From contig FJUW01000036.1 in assembly GCA_900074885.1 (NCBI GenBank), positions 310,001-374,000 of the forward strand: a stretch of 64,000 nt of DNA, in the 5' to 3' direction. Shown piece by piece: positions 37,826 to 50,585 of the stretch; the stretch's first letter is position 1; each line of letters begins with the position of its first letter. The position numbers and the translations under genes are program-made. This DNA is from Rhynchosporium graminicola (lineage: Eukaryota; Ascomycota; Leotiomycetes; Helotiales; Ploettnerulaceae). The notes beneath the pieces were generated by a model. The model was not told the origin of the DNA. It did no database searches and was given only the letters and a program-made list of their open reading frames with translations.

Positions 37826-38112
37826 TCAGCAGGCGATAGATCTTCCAAACAAAGCAAGCTCATTGCTACGAACGAATACAAGCCAGCACCCCTCCTGAAA
37901 TGCGTGATGAGAACTTCCTCTCACCAATCTTTAAAGTGGTGGAGATCTCACGTCGACCGAGCCAGTCGATTCCAAACCGGAGGAAATCCCATCGGATCTT
38001 CTTCCACCGCGAGCAGTTCAGCGAACAGAGCAGATTGCTGTCGGTGACGCTCAGCAATTCCCCGAAAAACTTCTGCAATGGCCAATCCTCTCGAAATATG
38101 GACTGCAGACAT
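37826..38112 (-). CDS. Possible small protein, two exons
   Basis: A minus-strand frame from ATG at 38112 reads MSAVHISRGLAIAEVFRGIA, then RHRQQSALFAELLAVEEDP, up to a GTGAGA donor (37951). A TTCGTAG acceptor (37866-37872) could join it to a short last exon ending in TGA at 37826. The product would be 66 residues. The frame stays open further upstream, so the start is uncertain. No family is recognised, and overlapping frames on both strands are of similar length. Confidence 0.25.
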
Positions 38113-38756
38113 CTTTCTTCTTTCAAAGCTGGGAAGAGGTGGTGTTGCAATCGTCACATATACAGTATATGATTCCCCGCTTTATACGGATCTATCCATT
38201 TCCTCAATTACTTGCAAATCAGTTCCGAACCACTGACCCAATGCTCATTCGACCAAAATCATTATCCTGTCATGCAAAATTTGGAGTGTCAATTAATATT
38301 TATGAATGCTAGCTGATCTAATGTATCGTCCGTCAATGAATTACCACAAAGTGAGTAAGTATCCACACATTATCTATTCCAGTAGAAGAGGTAAAAAAGA
38401 ACGCGAACTCAAAGATCGATCAATACATGAACTACTACTCGAGTATCTATCCTTATTCTCTCATCTTTTTGATAATCAAACTACTCCCATAAGTCAAGTT
38501 TCAATCTTGGTTCTCCATACACTTCGAACATCTATTATTTCCTCTACCTTCCTACACCACCTAGTACTGCTTTCTCAGCCTTACACAATGCATTCTCTGA
38601 GCGTCTGTCTGGTCTTACTTGACTTGACTTGGGGGTGGGACTCCTCGCGAGGGAGGGCGGTAGTGATATCCAGGGCGTTGATGAGAAAGACAGTCTGGAT
38701 AGTACGGTACTCTACCTCATAGGATTCGAGAAGAAGTGAGTCGGGTGATTGCTGTG

Positions 38757-38782
38757 TAGTAGGTAGGTAGGTAGGTAGGTAG
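38757..38782. repeat. (GTAG)n microsatellite
   Basis: Six to seven tandem units. Shorter GGTA runs recur at 39557-39570, 42438-42458 and elsewhere. Confidence 0.9.
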
Positions 38783-39380
38783 TCAACCTATAAAAGCGCA
38801 AAACAAACAGATCACCGACTTTTTAAATCTGCAACAGGAAAGTGAATCGATGTACGACGAAGAACAAGGTATACATTGACTACAGATAAGATGCGGTTGA
38901 CGGAAGCAAGGAAAGAAAGGAAGGAAAGAAGGAAGTGCGTTAGGCTTGAGATACGCCTGTAGCAAAAGGAGGTACTGTAAGGAGCGGAGCAGTGGCTGAG
39001 ATCAGATGCAAGATGCAAGATAGAGAGATACATGTGCAGATGCAAGATCGATAGATCGATAGATAGATAGATAATTACATGTACAGATCTCCTATGTGTA
39101 CAAGTACGTACATGCAAGCTGCATACTTGCGCAGGCACAACAAGGACAGGAAGAGAGAGGCAGGCAGGCAGCCACACTGCAGAGCGTTGTTTTGAGGGGT
39201 CGTGTATACGATGTGCATATCGCCCCCACTGATATGCTGTGCTGTGCTGTGCTATGATGGGACGGGAACGAGAAGCTCTGTGCTGAAATTAGGGTTGTGT
39301 GGGGTAGAATACAGTACCGTACGAAGTTACTGGGGTTGGTGGCGAGCAGTCTGGAGGTGTTCATGCACTTGGTGGAAGAG

Positions 39381-39435
39381 AAGGGAAGGGAAGGGAAGGG
39401 AAGGGAAGGGAAGGGAAGGGAAGGGAAGGGAAGGG
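39381..39435. repeat. (AAGGG)11 microsatellite
   Basis: Eleven perfect AAGGG units, 55 bases, purine-only on the plus strand. Confidence 0.97.
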
Positions 39436-39720
39436 TTGGTGGGATGTGATATAGGTACGAAAGTACAGTACCTAGGTAGATAGAGATATGTTGCATGCTA
39501 CTGTGCTGGGAGATAGGCGACCGGAGTATTATAATCATTTTCCGTTTCCGTTTACTAGGTAGGTAGGTAGTCTGGTGATATGTGTGTGTGTATGTACTTC
39601 CCAAGTAGTAGACGAAGTATGAGGGAGGAGGAGGAGGAGAGGAAGAGGAAGTACAGTACGGAAAGACCCACTCACATCAAACTTTACCTTTACTTGACGT
39701 GGTACCAAATAAATCCTTTG

Positions 39721-39746
39721 CTTCCTTCCTTCCTTCCTTCCTTCCC
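39721..39746. repeat. (CTTC)n microsatellite
   Basis: Six tandem units of a pyrimidine-only tetranucleotide. Confidence 0.9.
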
Positions 39747-39888
39747 CAGATTCTCGGCTAGAAGTAGGTAGTGTAGTTACACCACGTCGGATCCCCAAAC
39801 ATCGTCCGTCCCATGTAACCCCGCGTACCTACCCAGTACCCACCCACCTACCGTACCTGGATATGGGGACGTATGGGGGGAACTAAAG

Positions 39889-39950
39889 CCTGACCTGACC
39901 TGACCTGACCTGACCTGACCTGACCGGACCTGACCTGACCTGACCTGACC
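39889..39950. repeat. (TGACC)12 microsatellite
   Basis: About twelve units with one TGACC-to-GGACC variant in the middle. Confidence 0.95.
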
Positions 39951-41333
39951 GGGATCGGTACTTGGGACTTACTGGTGTCCGTGATGCGGGCTAGTTGTAG
40001 TAGGGCAAGATAGGGTAGTGTCTCTGATATATGGCTCGTGAGAAAGAAATCAGTCTGGTAAGTCTCCGTATCTATCTGAAAGGAGGGAAGGAAGAAAGAA
40101 ATCCGGTTCCGTGGACCATGTTCGTCAGCAGCAGCAGCATTTGAAAGAGGGAATAAATGATAGTCACACACGATAGAACCAGCCTACTTGACGTGAATAC
40201 TTCCATGCCTCCGGAGGATGCCTCCGAAGGATTCCACGACGACACCGAGAAATCGAACGGTTGGAAAGCAAAGAAGACATGAATCAGGTAAGGAAAGGAA
40301 ATGTGACAAGTTGGCAGCCATGAAAGGCCGTATGATCCGATAGAGGCACGCACATTGGCAATGCAATGAACGCTCTGGCACTCGTTCGTGTGGCTAGCTG
40401 GGCTGATGGAAGAATACTTACTTGCAGACACAGGACAGCCTCCGCGTCCTGACTGACAGAGAATACCCGAGTCAGAACGAATCAGACGTCCGCGCCTCCT
40501 GCGGAAGTGTTGAATCATGACTTTGCTGTGCCTCCCAATGTGTTATAATATACCGGACCGGACATTCAAGGCCCTGGCTCCCTGAGGCTGGCTGGCTGGC
40601 TGGCTGGCTATCTATCTATTCATCCGAAGCCACCGATATGTTCCTGTTCTGCCTCGGAGAAGGAAAAATGTTGGGATACAGGATTAAGTGTGTGTGTGTC
40701 CATGGAAAGAGCTGAGCTGCGTAATGATGATGACAGTGAATTCTTGTATTCTTTGAAATATATTGCTCGTCTGGCTGGTTCTGAATGGCCTCAACTTCTG
40801 ACACCGCCAAGCTCAAGCGCAAGCTACACGTGCCACTCCACTCATCTTTGTACCGTTCGTGCCGTACGTACTGTACAGTGTACCAAGTACGATATGATCT
40901 CACCTGCGGCCGCACGAACCTGCTTATTGGAATGCGGCTTCGATCCTCCGGCATCTCGGTAAGCAGCTCCGAGATATAGTGGGTCTGCAAAGCATGCTAA
41001 GCTAGAAAAGGAGATTCGCTCGCGGAGAGAGCCAATCGAAAGCGAAGACGGAGTCTTGGCGAGGAGGTGTGCATGAATGGTGGTGGGGTTGTCAGTTTAA
41101 GTGGCGGAAGGGATGAGGGGAGGGGAGGGAAGGGGAGGGGCAGATAAGATGTTGGCTTACTTCACCTTTTGTAAGGATTTTCAAGTTTGAAGGAGGAGCA
41201 TTTAGAATAGAAGCTTGATAGATGGGGAAAGTATGAGAAGGTAAGGTATGATTTACTGTAAGAGAGACGGGGAAGATTTCTTATATTAGAAGATCGAGGA
41301 TTGCATTTAAAACATTCATTTAAATGATGATGA

Positions 41334-41385
41334 CATCTCATCTCATCTCATCACATCTCATCTCATCTCATCTCATCTCATCTCA
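41334..41385. repeat. (ATCTC)n microsatellite
   Basis: About ten units with a single ATCAC variant. Confidence 0.95.
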
Positions 41386-41926
41386 GCCTTGGCCTCAATC
41401 TCGAAACCTACCTAATCTAATCTAGCACGGCATGGCATGGCACGGCGGGCGAGTGGACGGTATACTGTACAGTAGGTACGGAGCAGGTAGTCCAGGGATT
41501 TGCTGTCTGTCGTAACGGTCTGCTGTACACTTCGTCCATACAGTACCATATAGTCATGATAGATAGGATAGTCAAGATAGTCAAATAGAGTGAAGGTGTC
41601 CCAGTCCGGAAATCGTGTATGGCTGCAGTATCCTAAAGGAAGAGGATCGATTGTTTAGACCTGACCTGAATGAATTCGAGCAGAGATGGATCATACCCTA
41701 TCTACCTAAGGTATCTATCTACCCAGGAGTCCGGTATTCATTGTATGCTGCTGTGCTTGACGGCGGACGGCATGTACCTTACCTACCTACCTATTGAATG
41801 AAGCTCCCGTGCTTTCCACGGGCAGATGGGTAGGTACAGTACCCACCTACTCAAAAAGCAGAATAGAATAGAACAGAGCGATCAAAGAAGACTTTACCAC
41901 AGCTTGGAGCACTTCAAATGCCTGCA

Positions 41927-41965
<39 letters not shown>

Positions 41966-41966
41966 A
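41927..41966. repeat. (TATC)n microsatellite
   Basis: About ten perfect units. Confidence 0.95.
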
Positions 41967-42751
41967 CAGGCCTCTGCCTCTATCCCATCCTGCAAAGCAC
42001 CGTATCTCTTTTCATTATACCATTCAGATTCCCTTCCACAACTGGATATAAAACGAGAAAGAGGACGAGAAAGGGTCCTCGAGTCATCAATCACATGGAA
42101 CAGTTGCCTGCCTCTACTCGATTACCTACCCCGAGCCCGAGCCCGAGCCCGAGCCAGCCTACCTTTCTTACCTTGTGGAGTAAATATCCACTTCCCCATA
42201 CCTACATACATATACATACATTCGAGTATAAAGTAATATGCCCCCGCCCCCTCCCTGCTATTGTACTTTAGGTACCTACCTATCGATCTTGGCCCCCCCC
42301 TTCCCTGGTCTGGACCCTCTCTCTCTACCTTACTTTTTGCATATTCCTTTTGATCCTTACAATACAATAAATACAATACAATACAATAATACATGGTGAC
42401 GATCTTTCGTTCCGAGTGAGTCGAGTGAGTCGAGTGAGTGAGTAGGTAGGTAGGTAGGTATCTTAGGTATTAGCGTACGGCATGGAAGATCTGGCCTGCA
42501 CATGTATGTATCATAAGGTAATTCCATCGGTGCTGCTACTGCTACTGCTATCATAATACAGTACGAAATGCTTGGTGTCTACATCATTCACTACTACCGA
42601 AGTATATACAGTACATATGTAACACAACACATCCATACCATCCATACCATCCATACCATTTACACGCATGCATGTCTACTAGCCACCCCTCTGCACTCTA
42701 AACTCTTATGAGAATACTCATCCCACACTCACATATCACTGACTGGGGTTT

Positions 42752-42784
42752 CATGGCATGGCATGGCATGGCATGGCATGGGGG
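42752..42784. repeat. (ATGGC)n microsatellite
   Basis: Five to six units ending in a run of G. Confidence 0.9.
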
Positions 42785-42831
42785 GATGCACTGCTTCGAG
42801 GTTGATTGGATTGGATGACACTGGTTGGCAT

Positions 42832-42872
42832 GGGGGAGGGGGAAGGGGGAAGGGGAGGGGCGAGGGGGAGGT
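42832..42872 (+). repeat. G-run cluster, candidate G-quadruplex
   Basis: Six runs of four or five G are separated by loops of one to three bases (A, AA, AA, A, CGA), which fits the strict four-tract G-quadruplex pattern. Confidence 0.85.
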
Positions 42873-43287
42873 TGTTGGCATGCGCTTTCTTACAGTCAGT
42901 ATACTCGTAGTATTTAGCCAGATTGGTCGGTCCCATCCATCATCCATGTGCAGGCCAGACCAGGTAGTAAATGCTGCCTCACAGGCAAATGCTACTACGA
43001 CCTGCATCCTCACTCACTCACTTACTCACTCACACCCTGTTCTCTGATCCGTACCTTACCTAACTTACCTACCTTACCTTGCCCTTACTCCATTCAATCC
43101 ATTCCATTCCACTTAACTTTCATTTTACTTCCATTACATACATTACCTATACAGACAACTCGGTCTCGGGTGCGGTTTCTGACTTCCTTTCTCTGCTCAC
43201 ATTACCCCCAAACCTTTGGCTGGGCTGTGTGTGCATTTCAAACCTCATCCATCGTACGGCGTTGCATTATATTTGCATAATATTGAA

Positions 43288-43391
43288 CTGCACTGCACTG
43301 CACTGCACTGCATCGTCTCGTCTCGTCTCATCTCATCTCATCTCACCTGGCCTGGGTCGACTCGACTCGACTCGTCTCGTCTCGTCTCGTC
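43288..43391. repeat. Compound CTGCA / CTCGT / CTCAT / CTCGA pentanucleotide block
   Basis: Four different pentanucleotide repeats follow each other, differing by single bases, as if one array had drifted into the next. Confidence 0.9.
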
Positions 43392-43678
43392 CCGGATCTC
43401 TTCCCAAGCTAGCTAGTCATCTTTCGTCATGGACGATTCCTAAAAGAAGAAATACAGAAACAGACCGACGAAACTTAGGAGGACGAATAAGTTGGACGGG
43501 GAACGAGGACGAGGCTGGCTGGGAGAATAACTCGGTTGTAAACAGGCCGGGTTGGATTCGATTCCACTCGATTCCACTCGATCCCATTCGATTCGTTTCA
43601 TTCATCCATCTATACAATTTCTATTATCTATTCGCACACAGATGATCCAAATCTGGTTTATGGTCGGAAAGGGAAAGT

Positions 43679-43719
43679 TGAGCTGAGCTGAGCTGAGCTG
43701 AGTTGAGTTGAGTTGAGCG
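43679..43719. repeat. (GAGCT/GAGTT)n microsatellite
   Basis: About four GAGCT units followed by four GAGTT units. Confidence 0.9.
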
Positions 43720-44247
43720 AAACGGCAGGGCAGGGCATTCAGGCCAGCCACAGACCGGGACGCCAGCACGGTAAAAGAACTTCAGAACAGCTCCTCCTCC
43801 AACTGTTTTCACAGGTATAGCTTCTCATTTCACATCGCAACGAGATATTCACACAACTACCATATAACTATTCTACAACTGTATCACGACTTCGCTCCTA
43901 TCGTTCAACACCCAGTCATTTGTCGGAAGAATATGCACCACTTCCTTCACGGGCAGGCATTTGGATCGTCCGAATACCTCTGACAGATCTTCGCCTCGAC
44001 CCCGACTTGTTATTCTCTATCCACATTCACGATTCCACAACATCCGACGAAGCAGACAAGACCAAACTACACCAATCCACCCCAAAGTCAACTCCAACTT
44101 CACCTCGTCGATTTTGCGGCCTCATCGCTTGTACCCTAAGGATACCACTTCGCCTGGCCATCACATCAACCTCGTCAGCTCGAGCTCTTCGCCTCTGCTG
44201 ACACTTTCTGACATGTCCCTCGCCCTTCGCCCTCAACAACAAACACA

Positions 44248-46181
44248 ATGGCGTTGAGACATCCGTATCCCAATGTATACAAGTTCTACAACCAGTTCGC
44301 TGCTCCGGATCAGGCTTCACCAGAGCAATCATCCAGGAGTCAAGGACTGCGGAAGAGTGGTCCGAGGTCGAAAACAGGGTGCTCCACGTGCAAGTATGCT
44401 TTCAATGGCTTTCCTTTGTTCTAGCCTTTGGGTGAATGAGGAAGAATGTATGTGGTTCTAAGATCGTATGTGTCCGAGGAAGAATTTGGGTCAGGAGCCT
44501 CTGATACTCATACTCTCTCGATCGGGATTGCGTACTTCTTGACAATATGTTCGAGGCGGATGCTTTCGATTCGATTCTCCATCTTTCAATGGTCAACCCT
44601 TCATCTACTTGATTGCGTCGCAACCAGATATCTTACTAACTTCTCATTAGACAACGACGAGTGAAATGCGACGAAACAAAACCAGGTTGCGTCCGCTGCC
44701 AAAACCTCGGCCGAGAATGCGGAGGCTACGCTCCTGAAACCCTCGAGGACTCCTCGAAATCTATCGCACCAGTGCCCATCCACCCTCGACCTATGTCAGT
44801 AATGACGTACTCGCCCTCTATGGCCATCCCGGGAACGGCAGATGAGCGACGCTATTTCCAACGCTTCTGTGACAAGACAGCTTCAGAAATCTGCGGCTCC
44901 TTCGATCCAACTTTCTGGACCGAGAAAGTGCTACAGCTGTGCCATCAAGATGCTCCAATACGACATGCTACCATAGCATTGGGAGCCCTCGCGAAATCGC
45001 TTGAGGTGACTTCTTTTCCTACCCGGCTTTCGTTGAGTGGATTCCCGCAGATCGATCTACATCATCTGGATGAACATCATAAATACGCTTTACGGCAGTA
45101 CAGTCGTTCCATCGCTGCCCTCCGCATCATTCTCTCGGACGGGCGTCGTCATCTCCGTACCTCCTTGACATCCTGCGTGCTGTTCATGACTTTTGAAGCG
45201 TTACAAGGCTGCTACGAAGGTTCCCTCACTCATCTTCGAGGCGGTTCTCGCTTATTAGCAGATTGGCGTACCGCTCGACGAGGACAATCATCCCGACTAT
45301 CACAGGACTCACTTTCGGAAATCCAAGACGGGTTGATCGATGACCTGGGACGGATGTTTGCGCGTTTGGATGTACAGGGTCTTTTCGTACCTCCGCCCTT
45401 CCCGATGCCGGAAAGTGATTGGGAAGATGTCGTTGTGGCGGACACGTTCGACAGCGTGCAAGAAAGCCGTGAATCTTTTGATTTCCTGATGCAAGGCATA
45501 GGGCAGTTTTACCGCAAATCGGTCGCGCACAGCCAGTCCCACCCGGAGCGTTTGAACACGCCTTTTTGGAAACATCAGCACGCGCACTACTCGGCACAAC
45601 TCGATCAATGGCGCTCCGCCTTCCAGGTCGTGTTCGCGAAGGAAGTTCGAGCGGGCGATATCCTGGCGGAAAGTAGCGACATGCTGAGTATCTACTTCAA
45701 TGTGGCGACGGTGCTCCTGGCGTCGAGTCTGCAGCATACGGAATGCTTATACGACGAGTACACGGAACTCTTCCAGGAAATCGTCACCAAAGCCCATAAA
45801 CTCATCCAATCCTCCGACGACCCTTCCAACTCCTCACGCTTCACACTCGATATGGGCACCATCCTTCCGCTCCTCGTCACCGCCACAAAATGTCGCGATC
45901 GACGGATCCGCCGCCAAGCGATCGCTTTGTTATGGTCGAAAGCGAGGAGAGAGGGATTGTGCTATGATACGATCACGGTTGCGAGATTATGTGCGTGGTT
46001 GAGCAGCATTGAGGGCGATGGGGTCGTGGATGAGAGTGTGCGGATTGAGGAGAACAAGAGGTACATGATTAGCTATATGCACTTGAGTAGCGAGGAACGT
46101 TGGTTGGCGGTGCAGTTGACGAGTGCGGTCACAAATGGGAGTGGTTTGCACACTTATCGCGAGACGACTTTCAGTTGGTAG
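44248..46181 (+). CDS. Zn2Cys6 fungal transcription factor
   Basis: Two exons, 44248-44393 and 44651-46181, with a 257-bp intron that splits the zinc cluster after CSTCK. The product is 558 residues. Cysteines 45, 48, 55, 62, 65 and 72 form the C-x2-C-x6-C-x6-C-x2-C-x6-C binuclear cluster (CSTCKQRRVKCDETKPGC then VRCQNLGREC), which binds DNA in fungal nuclear regulators. The middle part (IRHATIALGALAKSLE, YALRQYSRSIAALRIIL, CVLFMTFEALQGCYEGSL, HLRGGSRLL) matches the Fungal_trans_2 type regulatory region. The start is the first ATG in frame with the cluster. The gene stands alone between two microsatellite-rich regions, so no target pathway is suggested by neighbours. Confidence 0.92.
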
Positions 46182-46367
46182 GGAAAAGTTGAGGAAGATG
46201 ATTACAATTGATTGAGAGCCGGGTGCCGGGACTGGAGCTGATGAATCGAAAGGTTTTGGAGTGGCTCGTCCTGGGTTTGAGGATTGATTGATTTGAGCGT
46301 GGAGTTCGGAAATTTGTTAAGGGTTGGGACTTTGTCTCAAGGCAAGGCATGGCATGGCAAGGCCAGG

Positions 46368-46568
46368 CAAGGCAAAGCAAAGCCAGGTCAGGGAATGGGA
46401 AAAAGCACCGTGCGTCGGATGGATGGGAAATATGGCATGTACGGTGCGGTGCGGTGCGGTCCGGTCCGGTGTGGAGGATAGAATGAATGTTGGAAAAATG
46501 TTATTCGTGCACGTAACTGCATCGTACATGCCTTTTATTCCTCTCTTCATTTGCTTTGCTTTGCCTTG
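46368..46568. repeat. 16-bp perfect inverted repeat
   Basis: CAAGGCAAAGCAAAGC at 46368-46383 is the exact reverse complement of 46553-46568. The spacer is 169 bases. It lies 190 bases past the Zn2Cys6 stop codon. Confidence 0.85.
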
Positions 46569-46780
46569 TTTTGCCTTGCCACTCGTTCCATCCAAGGTAG
46601 CGATCGGGTCGGTGTAGCCGGCCGAAAGAATCGATCCATTTCCAGCATGTATATCTGTCATGACTCTCCAAGTCCTAGTATCAGCCGCACCACCCCCCCG
46701 AGCGGGGAAATGCCAGACTAGAAATTCAGTGGGATTCGAAGCCACCAGATCCAGACGGAATCGTTTTTCTCACATCGCCA

Positions 46781-46854
46781 GAGGAGAGGAGAGGAGAGGA
46801 GAGGAGAGGAGAGGAGAGGAGAGGAGGGGAGAGGAGAGGAGAGGAGGGGAGAGG
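46781..46854. repeat. (GAGGA)n microsatellite
   Basis: About fourteen purine-only units with two GGGGA variants. Confidence 0.95.
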
Positions 46855-49727
46855 TAGGATAAGCTCAACACCAGTATCGAATCACATCGCTGGCATCGGA
46901 CAGTCGAGGCCCCATGCCGAAGAAATCAAATATCGAAGGATCCGGACCGCAGAAGCCAGAAACAGAAACAGAAACCCTCCTCCCCCGAATGTCGATCCAA
47001 CATCAAGCTCCTCCGACCGCCGCGCCATGCACAGGGGAGTCACCTCATCACACATCGCATTCGACCCCTGCTCGGAACGCGAGTACAGCTGAACTTGAGA
47101 GGGCATGGGAGTGAGTTGTGATGGGATGGGATAGGTTGGGATAGGTTGGGATAGGTTGTGGTACAGGAGCGGAGACAAGGTCATTCCAGCCAACCGTGTT
47201 ACTGTTACGGGAAGAACAACGGGGGATGGGAAGGGGAAGGTGAACATGGAGATTAGGAGGGAGCGAGAGTGAGAAATGTCGAGTCTGAGACTGTCTGAGA
47301 CTGTCTGAGCTGAGCTGACCGAGCGAGGGGGAGATCTTCGTGGTCGTCAGTCAGTCAGTCGGTCAGTCAGTTTGGCAGGGGCAGAGAGATGGAAAAGCCT
47401 GCCTGTTAACGCCCAAGACATGTACACCTCGGAAGGTGAATGGCAGAAGACAGAAGGCAGCAGGGAGTGAGCTTTCGCCGGGAAAGAAATGCGTGGGGGA
47501 AGGGAAAAAAAGAAAAAGATGTATGAGTAAGAAACCGCCATCCTAAGAAGGGCAGGGAAGGGAAACCATACAAACAAAGGGAGTCATGAGCATTTTTCGA
47601 CATCTTCTCTTTCTTTCTTTCTTTTTTCCTTTTTTTTCTGTCATGGCATGGCAAGGTGGCTCGAGTATAGGCAGTCCTCTATGATACCAAAAGGTGGAGT
47701 TTGGATTTGGAGTCGGATTTGGAGTCGGAATTTGGAGTTGGTGTGGGAGTTGAGTTATCAGATTCCATCAATGCCTTACTTACCTACCTTATCTACTGTA
47801 GCCAGCCAGACAGCTAGAGCGGGCTTCACTGGATGGATAAGCAGGTAGGTAAGGTAGAGGGGGAGGGAGGGAAATGTTGGAGTTGTGTGGGAATAAGGGG
47901 AAGGGGGGGTTATGGAGCTTAGTGTAGTTTGCTGAGCCAAGGGAAAAAGGAAAGGGAAGAGGGAAGAGGGAAAGGGGTTATGGAATGAAACGAATAAATG
48001 GAATGAATGAATGAATGTAACGAGGAACATGTTTTGTACTTACCTATGTCTTGCCCGCTGCCGACTGATCGATTCTTGAGTACTGTACTAGATACACGTA
48101 GGTAGCCACTGGTTCATTTTCTGGATATGTATTTTTTTTTTATCTTTCATTTCCCGCGTGGTAGGTAGGTATAGTGTTCGCTCTGTGTGGAATGGAATGA
48201 TGCGATATGATGTGATGTGAATGGGGATTGTGTGAATGGGTCTATTATGTTGTGTTATGTTGTGTTGTGGTGTATCGAATCTTTTCTCCTTCCCTAGGAC
48301 CGACCCTTCCCTTCCTTCCTTCTTTCCGTGCATAGCCCATTCATATCATGTCCATCAATCAGCCTCAAACTCAGCTCTACTCGGCCTTGGAAGAGTGGAT
48401 AAATTCCGGGCTTGTCTTGTGTGATCGGATCCCCCGTTCAGAATCAACCTTCAGCATCTTCAGATATGTTCACGAGGAAAAGAGTTCATCTTGATTCTTG
48501 CGGGTAGGCGGGCTTTAGGATTGTAGGATGTATTATGTTACTTGGGAGTTGTGTTTAGTTTGAAATGAAACACGTTGTTATCTCTCTCTCCCTCTCTCTC
48601 CCTCTCTCTCTGTGCCGTGAAATGAAATGAAATGAAATGAACGACTCTTCATGTTAGCATAGCATGTCATCTTACCTTATCTAAATTCGACTGACTGACT
48701 ACTCATCTTTTCTCGCGATACATATACATACTATGGCTTGAAATGATTCTGTATGTTAGGATACCATCTTGTTCAAACTCACACTTCTCACTTCTTACAG
48801 AATAAAAGGGACAAATTAATACACGAGAAAAAACATCTCATCCCATGCCATCCATGCCATTCATTTGTTTCCGTAAACCTCGATAATTTCTCACTCGTCT
48901 AAGGCTTTCTTTCCTTCCTTTTCCTTCCCTTCCTTTTCCGTCCCTCCCCTTTCCTTCCCTCCCCTTTCCTTCTTACTTATTATTATTATTAATTGACAAG
49001 CTAAGCTGAGCTGCTATGTCAGGTCAATGAGTAGAGCTAAAGAAAGAGTTAAAACTGGAAACAAAATAAATGAAAGGTCAATGGAGCCTATCTCTCGTAA
49101 GATTTCCTAATGCCCCAGCGGCCACGCCAGATGTTCAACGTGCTTATTTATAGTATACTCTCACACACACACCCCCTCCTTCATTTCGTAATCAATCAAT
49201 CAACTCTCTGCTACAATACAATCCCCCCACATTTCACATCTCTCACATCTTCATCACTCCTCCAAGCCCTGTCTCTTCCATAATCCGTTCCATTTCCCCT
49301 AATCCATTCCCCATGGGAAGTAGTGACATTCCGCACCAACACCACTAATACCCCATCTCATGTCATCCCATGATTTCCTAGACTTAATTCTAAACATTAA
49401 AAGGCCTTTCTATCTTACGTTACTGTATCTTGTATATAATCGGCTGTCTTTAGGGAAGTATTGTACCAAGATAGACAAAGTTACCAAAGCATATAGTATA
49501 GTATATAGGCTGGGTAGTTGATTTGCGATGGAATGTTGTTTTTGATCTAGAGCTTAGGGAGAGATGTAGGAGATCGTGGATATGGATATACTTGAGGAGG
49601 TGAGATGGTTGGCGATTTAACCCTTTTCTATGATTTTTTAGGATTTTGGTTCGAAATATTAGAAGTCTTCTCGTCTTGTGTACCTATTTCTTCTCTACAG
49701 TAGACTGTCTTTACAGGGGATCTTGTG

Positions 49728-50585
49728 CTAGAATGAATGAATGAAGTATATAGTATGTGTAAGCTGAATAGCTGATCCAATTTTGAATATTGTTTTTATC
49801 CTAGGGTTGGGGAGAGGTGTAGAAGGTGGTAGATGTAGATGTGATTGAGGTGGAGATGGAAGACTTCCCAACACCAATGGTCGGGGAAAAAATGCGATGA
49901 TAGATTCAGGAAGAGAACGAGCATCCTCTTCTTCATGATCCTGCAGCAACTGCTTCGCTTTCAGGATGGTCTCACGCCTGGCTTTGGATCTCTGATAAGG
50001 AGCTTCTTCTTCTTCTTCTCCAACTTTCTGCATTGATTCTTTCTTCTTTAGAAGAGCTACATGCTTGAAATTAGACGTCAGAGTGCTTCTACCATGCAAT
50101 GGGCCTCCCTCGCCAGCAGCCTTATTCACAATCAAACCTTGCGGCGCCACCAAGCTATTCGCTTCAGGATGAAGAGTCAGTAGTATGCGTCATCGCATTA
50201 CGTCCGGCGGAGATTGCTCGCTTTGATACCGAAACCAAAGAAGTAGGTCCATCCGGGTCGTGGGCATAGAAGAAACGGGACTCGGCACTGCATTTCTGAT
50301 ACACAAGTCCGTCTCCAACAGCAAGGCAAGGTCATATTTATAGCGATTGAGAAATGATGTCTCGTTGCTGGTAGAGGGTGAATGTGGAGAAAGTGGAAGT
50401 GACGATACCGTGGAACTTGGATGATGAGGTATTGCCGGGTCTACTTCGTCATCTGTGGCTCGTGGGCTCTCGGTATATCCTATCGTAGTCTGCGCCGCGA
50501 ATTTCGACTTGGGTGGTTTTGAAACTGCACCTCCACCGTTTCCCCGCGCCGACTGTGTTTTGGTCGCACCAGTAGGGGAGCCGAG
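49728..50585 (-). other. Open continuation of the upstream reading frame past two TGA codons
   Basis: The frame of the gene at 50586-52047 stays open after its TGA (50586-50588) for 131 codons to a second TGA (50190-50192), then for 153 more codons to 49728. Both segments are protein-like and match the style of the upstream part: Ser/Pro-rich (HHPSSTVSSLPLSPHSPSTS), then LNRYKYDLALLLETDLCIRN, then basic and acidic (HVALLKKKESMQKVGEEEEE, RRETILKAKQLLQDHEEED). This may be a C-terminal extension, a decayed tail, or exons with unrecognised introns. Confidence 0.5.

Larger units (their letters stand above)
38113..44247. other. Microsatellite-rich intergenic region
   Basis: About 6 kb without a recognisable gene. 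It is packed with tetra- to hexanucleotide repeats and GTAC-type palindromes, with the largest listed separately. The last about 400 bases before 44248 are probably the promoter and 5' leader of the Zn2Cys6 gene. Confidence 0.6.
46182..49727. other. Microsatellite-rich intergenic region
   Basis: No gene is recognised in 3.5 kb. It holds GGCAA, GCGGT, GGAGA, GGGATAGGTT, CAGT, TC and GAAAT repeats and long pyrimidine tracts (about 48580-48612 and 48905-48980), similar in style to the region before the Zn2Cys6 gene. Confidence 0.6.

Noticed and set aside
38306..38722. 138-codon plus-strand frame
   Set aside because: Low-complexity Ser/Leu/His-rich translation in a repeat-rich region without a family match.
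39092..43645. Frames of 100-188 codons within the microsatellite region
   Set aside because: They are translations of pentanucleotide arrays, which stay open because the repeat lacks stop codons.
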